A DNA stretch of 53,759 bases from Chloroflexota bacterium (GTDB taxonomy: Bacteria; Chloroflexota; Dehalococcoidia; Lucifugimonadales; UBA3495), in the NCBI GenBank assembly GCA_009840165.1, contig VXOG01000084.1, positions 1 to 53,759 on the forward strand, read 5' to 3'. A program made the position numbers and the translations under genes. Shown one piece after another: positions 50,384-53,759 of the stretch (the stretch's first letter is position 1; every line of letters starts with the position of its first letter). The notes beneath the pieces were generated by a model that saw only the letters and a list, made by a program, of their open reading frames with translations, was not told the origin of the DNA and did no database searches.

Positions 50384-50839
50384 TCATCCCGTAGCCGGCC
50401 CGAACCCCGGATTCCGCGCCCAAACCATCCCCTCGGGATCATGCGCGATTTTGACCGTATTCCCCTTGGAATCCCGCAGACCCATCGGGTGTTGCACCAG
50501 CTCGATCATGTTGCCGTCCGGGTCCTTGATGTAGGTGGAATGGACGTCGGCATACGCCCGCACTGATGGCGGCGTGTACTCCACGCCCAGCGCGTCCAGG
50601 TTGGCGATCATCTCGTCCCAGTCGGCAATCTCCAGGGCAAAGTGTCCCGACGGATTTGGGGTCGGCGTAAACGTGCTGTGAATCTCCCCGTTGCCGATGC
50701 GGAGTTGCAGTTGCCGCTGGTTGAGCTCCGGCCCCCGGTCCAGGAACTCCGCCCCGAACACCTTTTCGTACCAGTCCCGGCTTCGATCCTTGTCGCTGAT
50801 CTGGATGTTGATGTGCTGAATCATCGTAACTCTCGACAT
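50384..50839 (-). CDS. VOC-family (glyoxalase/extradiol-type) metal-dependent protein
   Basis: The 151-residue protein has a VOC fold: MIQHINIQISDKDRSRDWYE, NGEIHSTFTPTPNPSGHFAL, then VHSTYIKDPDGNMIELVQHP. The probable metal ligands are the His near the start (QHINI), the His in GHFALEI and the Glu in MIELVQH. It could be an epoxide/thiol transferase, extradiol dioxygenase or isomerase. I choose the ATG at 50839 since the domain begins at once. Confidence 0.85.
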   Translation of the reverse strand: MSRVTMIQHINIQISDKDRSRDWYEKVFGAEFLDRGPELNQRQLQLRIGNGEIHSTFTPTPNPSGHFALEIADWDEMIANLDALGVEYTPPSVRAYADVHSTYIKDPDGNMIELVQHPMGLRDSKGNTVKIAHDPEGMVWARNPGFGPATG

Positions 50840-50981
50840 AATCTCACCCCTTTCCGCTGTTTGTACGGCCCCATCTACCGATTTCCAGCGATTCAATGAT
50901 ACGAACGCGAGTATAGCACCATCGCGTACTGCTCCCACGGAATACCGGCCCGTCAGCGCCGTCATACCCTCCCTTAAACAC

Positions 50982-51010
50982 CGTCATACCGGCGAAAGCC
51001 GGTATCCAGG
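50982..51010. repeat. Family A hairpin, solo
   Basis: GTCATACCGGC-GAAA-GCCGGTATCCAGG. Confidence 0.9.
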
Positions 51011-51107
51011 AAATCCATGCCCCAAGCAACTTGCCCAGCGGACAGCCCGCAAATCTTTTCGCCCATCGCGAGTGCCTCCGGCAATCCGCTCATCATTCGC
51101 CGTCAGT

Positions 51108-51140
51108 CCGCTCATCCTGAGCCTGTCGAAGGATGAGCGG
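51108..51140. repeat. Another palindromic repeat (CTCATCCTGAGCCTGTCGA type)
   Basis: CCGCTCATCCT (51108-51118) pairs with AGGATGAGCGG (51130-51140) around GAGCCTGTCGA. This resembles a dispersed repeat seen in many bacterial genomes. Only one copy is in the window. It may also act as a terminator near the end of the esterase gene. Confidence 0.8.
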
Positions 51141-51175
51141 GCGGTGGGTAAAGAAACGCGCAAACTGGAGCCCTC

Positions 51176-52051
51176 CTACCCGATGTGTCGGCGAATGAAC
51201 CCCGCCATCCGTTCGAGGGCCTCCTGTGCCACCGGCGTGGTGATGTCCTCCAAAATCCGCTCACCCTCGCCCTCAAATATCTTCACGTCAATGTCGCCCC
51301 CGGCCTTGCGGTACTGCGCGATAAACTCATCCAGGTCGGGGCGGGGGTGAGCCTCCTCGTAGCTGCGGGCCACGCACAGCGTCGGCGGCAACTCCATGCG
51401 CTCGCCGGCCGCCAACGCGCGGGCCGGCGCCGCCTCAGCCATCGTCTCCTCGGTGCCCCAGTACAGATCGTGCATCGGCGCAACCCGTTCCTCGATGCCG
51501 GCCGGCGGCGTGACGTCGTCCCGCAGGCCCTTGGCGTACCGGTAGCGTCCCAGCGGGTCAATCACCGGCGATACCATCACCACGCAGGCCAGCGAGCCGT
51601 CCGCTCCCGTCGCGCCGTTCCATGACGGCAGCGCGGCATAGCGCGGATCATTCGGCCGCATCCCCAGCAGCATGGCCTGGTGCGCCCCGCTGGACGTGCC
51701 CATCGCGCCCACCTTGCCGGCCACGCCGTTCCAGGACTCCGCCTGCGCCTTGCACCACCGGACTCCGTAATGTATATCGGCAAACGAAGCCGGATAACCC
51801 GCCACCGGCGGAACCCGAAAATCCAGCGCCGCCACGATCACGCCGTTCCTCGCCAGCGCCTCGTTGGCCGCGTTGCCAATCAGACGGTCTCCCCGCACCC
51901 ACGCGCCGCCGTGCAGCTCCACCATGATGGGGAAAGGGCCGTCGCCCTTGGGCCTGAACAGACGCGCCAGCAGCGGCGTATCCCCATGCCGCAAATACTC
52001 CACATCCTCAATATCGACCTCGTAGGTCGTGGCCTGCTTGCTGATAACCAT
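51176..52051 (-). CDS. Alpha/beta hydrolase (hormone-sensitive-lipase/carboxylesterase-like)
   Basis: The 291-residue protein has an HGGAW oxyanion-hole motif (MVELHGGAWVRGDR, about residues 43-56), the nucleophile in GAMGTSSGAHQAMLLG (GxSxG as GTSSG) and a downstream Asp/His region. This makes it an esterase/lipase of the HSL group. I choose the ATG (complement of 52049-52051), which follows GGGAGG by six bases. Likely a cytoplasmic esterase acting on a catabolic intermediate. Confidence 0.87.
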   Translation of the reverse strand: MVISKQATTYEVDIEDVEYLRHGDTPLLARLFRPKGDGPFPIMVELHGGAWVRGDRLIGNAANEALARNGVIVAALDFRVPPVAGYPASFADIHYGVRWCKAQAESWNGVAGKVGAMGTSSGAHQAMLLGMRPNDPRYAALPSWNGATGADGSLACVVMVSPVIDPLGRYRYAKGLRDDVTPPAGIEERVAPMHDLYWGTEETMAEAAPARALAAGERMELPPTLCVARSYEEAHPRPDLDEFIAQYRKAGGDIDVKIFEGEGERILEDITTPVAQEALERMAGFIRRHIG

Positions 52052-52179
52052 TTCAAACCTCCCTGTCGTTCCTTGCGGGTACGTCCATTTGCTGAGGATT
52101 ATGTTTTCCCGCATTATACAGCCGGGATTGTCCCGCAAATCCGCATGAGGTTAACAGTACTTGACCCTGGAAAAAGAAC

Positions 52180-52276
52180 CGTCATACCGGCGAAAGCCGG
52201 TATCCAGGAAATCATTGCCTTGCTCAACTTCTCCGATGCGAAGGGTTTCCGGATTCCTGCTTTCGCAGGAATGACG
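52180..52276. repeat. Family A repeat, paired; stems ATACCGGC and ATTCCTGC
   Basis: Left CGTCATACCGGC-GAAA-GCCGGTATCCAGG, right GGATTCCTGC-TTTC-GCAGGAATGACG. Each arm keeps its own pairing. Confidence 0.9.
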
Positions 52277-52421
52277 GCTGCGCGATAGCGTACTAACCGA
52301 TTCCGAAGAGTTATTTTTGACTAGCCGACCACCAAGCAAGCCTAGCCCCAATTGGTCGCCCGGGTTGTATCCTGTGTCCGCCAAACACTCTGAACATCAC
52401 TAATTTGAGAGGAGAAAATCA

Positions 52422-53459
52422 ATGTCTCAAGAACCCATCAGGGTTGGTCTAATCGGCGCCGGCGGCAACGTCCGCAACCGCCACATCCCCGGATTCCAGG
52501 GCGTGGACGACTGTGAGATCGTCGCCGTCGCCAACCGCACCGTCCAGTCCGGCCGCGTGGTGGCCGACCAGTTCAACATCCCGAAGGTGTACGGACACTG
52601 GCGGGAAATCCTGGAGGACGACGAAATCAACGCCGTCTGCATCGGCACCTGGCCCTACATGCACCGCGATATTACCCTGGCCGCGCTGGAGGCCGGCAAG
52701 CACGTGCTCACCGAGGCCCGCATGGCCAACGACGCCGAGGAAGCCCGCGACATGCTGCGCGCGTCACGGGCGCACCCGCACCTCGTTTGCCAGCTCACCC
52801 CGACCTCCACCAGCTACACCATCGACAACGTCATCAAGCGGCTGATCAACGAAGGATACCTGGGCGAGTTGCTGTCCGTGGACTTCACGTCTCTACAGAA
52901 CAACTTCGCCGATTTCGACGGCCCCCTGCACTGGCGGCACGATCGCGCACTCAGCGGTTACAACACCCTGAACATCGGCGCGTCCTACGAGTCCATGATG
53001 CGCTGGCTGGGCCGAGGGACGCGCGTTATGGCCATGTCCAAGATCCACGTGCCATACCGGCGTGACGACACCGGTCACCTCACGTCCGTCTCTATCCCCG
53101 ACCACATCGACATCCTCTACGAGCTGGCCAACGGCGCCCAGGTCCACATGCAGATGAGCGCCACCTCCGGCCTGAATCGGGGCAGCCAGATCTGGATGTT
53201 CGGGACGGACGGCACCATCCACGTCGATTCACAGCGCCGCGTCTGGGCCGGCAAGCGCGGCGACGCCGAACTTACCGAAGTTCCCAACCCGCCGGAGACC
53301 CAGGCCCGCTACCGCGTCGAGGAGCAGTTCACCAACGCCATACGCGGCACTGAGATCGTGGACATGGTGGCCTTCGAGACCGGCGTCCACTACATGGAAT
53401 GGACCGAGGCGGTTATCCGCAGCGCCATGACCGGCCAGGCCGTATATCTGCCCTTATAG
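52422..53459 (+). CDS. Gfo/Idh/MocA-family oxidoreductase
   Basis: The 345-residue protein begins with the NAD(P)-binding RVGLIGAGGNVRNRHIPGFQ. It has HVLTEARMANDAEEARDM in the EKP-motif position (here 'TEA', the catalytic Lys replaced) and a C-terminal GFO_IDH_MocA_C domain. Members oxidise sugars or inositols. The altered catalytic motif suggests a changed substrate or loss of activity. GAGGAG precedes the ATG. Confidence 0.87.
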   Translation: MSQEPIRVGLIGAGGNVRNRHIPGFQGVDDCEIVAVANRTVQSGRVVADQFNIPKVYGHWREILEDDEINAVCIGTWPYMHRDITLAALEAGKHVLTEARMANDAEEARDMLRASRAHPHLVCQLTPTSTSYTIDNVIKRLINEGYLGELLSVDFTSLQNNFADFDGPLHWRHDRALSGYNTLNIGASYESMMRWLGRGTRVMAMSKIHVPYRRDDTGHLTSVSIPDHIDILYELANGAQVHMQMSATSGLNRGSQIWMFGTDGTIHVDSQRRVWAGKRGDAELTEVPNPPETQARYRVEEQFTNAIRGTEIVDMVAFETGVHYMEWTEAVIRSAMTGQAVYLPL

Positions 53460-53494
53460 TATTGGACACGGCCGATCATCTCGGTAGAGTACCC

Positions 53495-53522
53495 GTAGGG
53501 GCGAGGCATGCCTCGCCCCTAC
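53495..53522. repeat. Family D perfect palindrome
   Basis: GTAGGGGCGAGGCA plus its reverse complement, identical to the copy at 31774-31801. Confidence 0.9.
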
Positions 53523-53546
53523 ACCCAAATGAAAACCCGGCCTGCC

Positions 53547-53655
53547 CTATCCCCCCGGCGTCGTCCAGTTGGTGCGGCCCTCCTGCATCGCAAACGGCGG
53601 CGACGTGGACGACACGTAGATCAGCTTGTCATCTCCAATGTTGCGGATGGAGTGG
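53547..53655 (-). CDS. 3' end of a cupin-domain protein
   Basis: The stop is the complement of 53547-53549. The last 35 or so residues (HSIRNIGDDKLIYVSSTSPP, then FAMQEGRTNWTTPGG) match the C-terminal strand and metal-site His of small cupins (H-x-I-R-N-x-G-D). The rest of the gene is lost in the low-quality end of the sequence. Confidence 0.7.
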
Positions 53656-53759
53656 TGGGGGGGGGGGGGGGGGTGAAAAAAAAAAAAACCCCCCCCCCCC
53701 GCACAAAAAAAGCGCACCCCCCCCACCGACCAACCCCACCCCCCAACCAACAAACAAAA
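53656..53759. other. Low-complexity contig end, probably a sequence artefact
   Basis: The run comprises 17 G (53657-53673), TG, 13 A, 12 C and then an A/C-only mixture. The composition is unlike anything else in the window and no reading frame is believable here. Confidence 0.85.

Noticed and set aside
49259..50566. 435-codon plus-strand frame opposite the lactonase
   Set aside because: The lactonase on the minus strand has clear propeller motifs and a ribosome-binding site; the plus-strand frame has none.
1..53759. tRNA or rRNA genes
   Set aside because: No T-loop/acceptor combination or rRNA core sequence was found on either strand by eye.

Overview
The window is a high-G+C bacterial chromosome segment of about 53.8 kb, probably one metagenomic contig. 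Its gene content suggests a member of the Chloroflexota (Dehalococcoidia/SAR202-like). The clues are two thiolase-like/DUF35 pairs, two luciferase-like (LLM) flavin monooxygenases, a Uma2 protein, a gamma-alpha fused 2-oxoacid:ferredoxin oxidoreductase, a bleomycin-hydrolase-type aminopeptidase, a gentisate-dioxygenase-like cupin, and many short palindromic repeats. This placement is an inference from gene content; no rRNA or tRNA gene is visible.

Layout. 0-5.3 kb: an edge fragment, a HicA-like remnant, a thiolase-like/DUF35 pair, a glycosyltransferase, an adenosine-deaminase-like hydrolase and a Uma2 protein. 5.3-8.2 kb: a promoter, a long leader and the two-gene 2-oxoacid:ferredoxin oxidoreductase operon. 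8.2-9.0 kb: a ribbon-helix-helix/PIN toxin-antitoxin pair with a palindromic operator. 9.0-14.1 kb (minus strand): an acyl-CoA ligase followed by a cytochrome c maturation operon, ccmA - small membrane protein - ccmB - ccmC - ccmD - ccmE. Its CcmE carries a CxxxY haem site in place of HxxxY, and no ccmF, ccmG or ccmH is present here. 14.3-15.1 kb: an SDR dehydrogenase.

15.2-24.0 kb is the most notable block. It holds a solute-binding lipoprotein, a CobW-family GTPase overlapping a WD40 protein, then a promoter, a cobalamin riboswitch, a terminator hairpin, a paralogous solute-binding lipoprotein and two Dpp/Nik-type permeases. I infer a cobalamin-repressed importer for cobalt, nickel or a corrinoid, linked to a metallochaperone. 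No ABC ATPase gene is present.

24-53.5 kb is a mixed catabolic region, mostly of single genes in alternating orientation. It holds LLM enzymes, a second DUF35/thiolase-like pair, a HAD protein, aminopeptidase C, a cysteine desulfurase, a voltage-gated cation channel with an unusual TLDNW filter, a cupin dioxygenase, a carboxymuconolactone-decarboxylase-like protein, a maleate-isomerase-like protein, an arylsulfotransferase-like propeller, a dTDP-rhamnose-reductase-like protein, a CYTH protein, a GMC oxidoreductase, a second PIN module, a LUD protein, a rhodanese, a beta-helix protein, a 3-hydroxyisobutyrate-dehydrogenase-like protein, an MFS transporter, a BNR propeller, a lactonase, a VOC protein, an esterase and a Gfo/Idh/MocA oxidoreductase.

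Several families of short palindromes occupy most gaps. One family shows compensatory stem changes between copies, one copy is nested inside another, and one is a hybrid of two families. The last ~100 bases are homopolymer runs and look like a sequence artefact.
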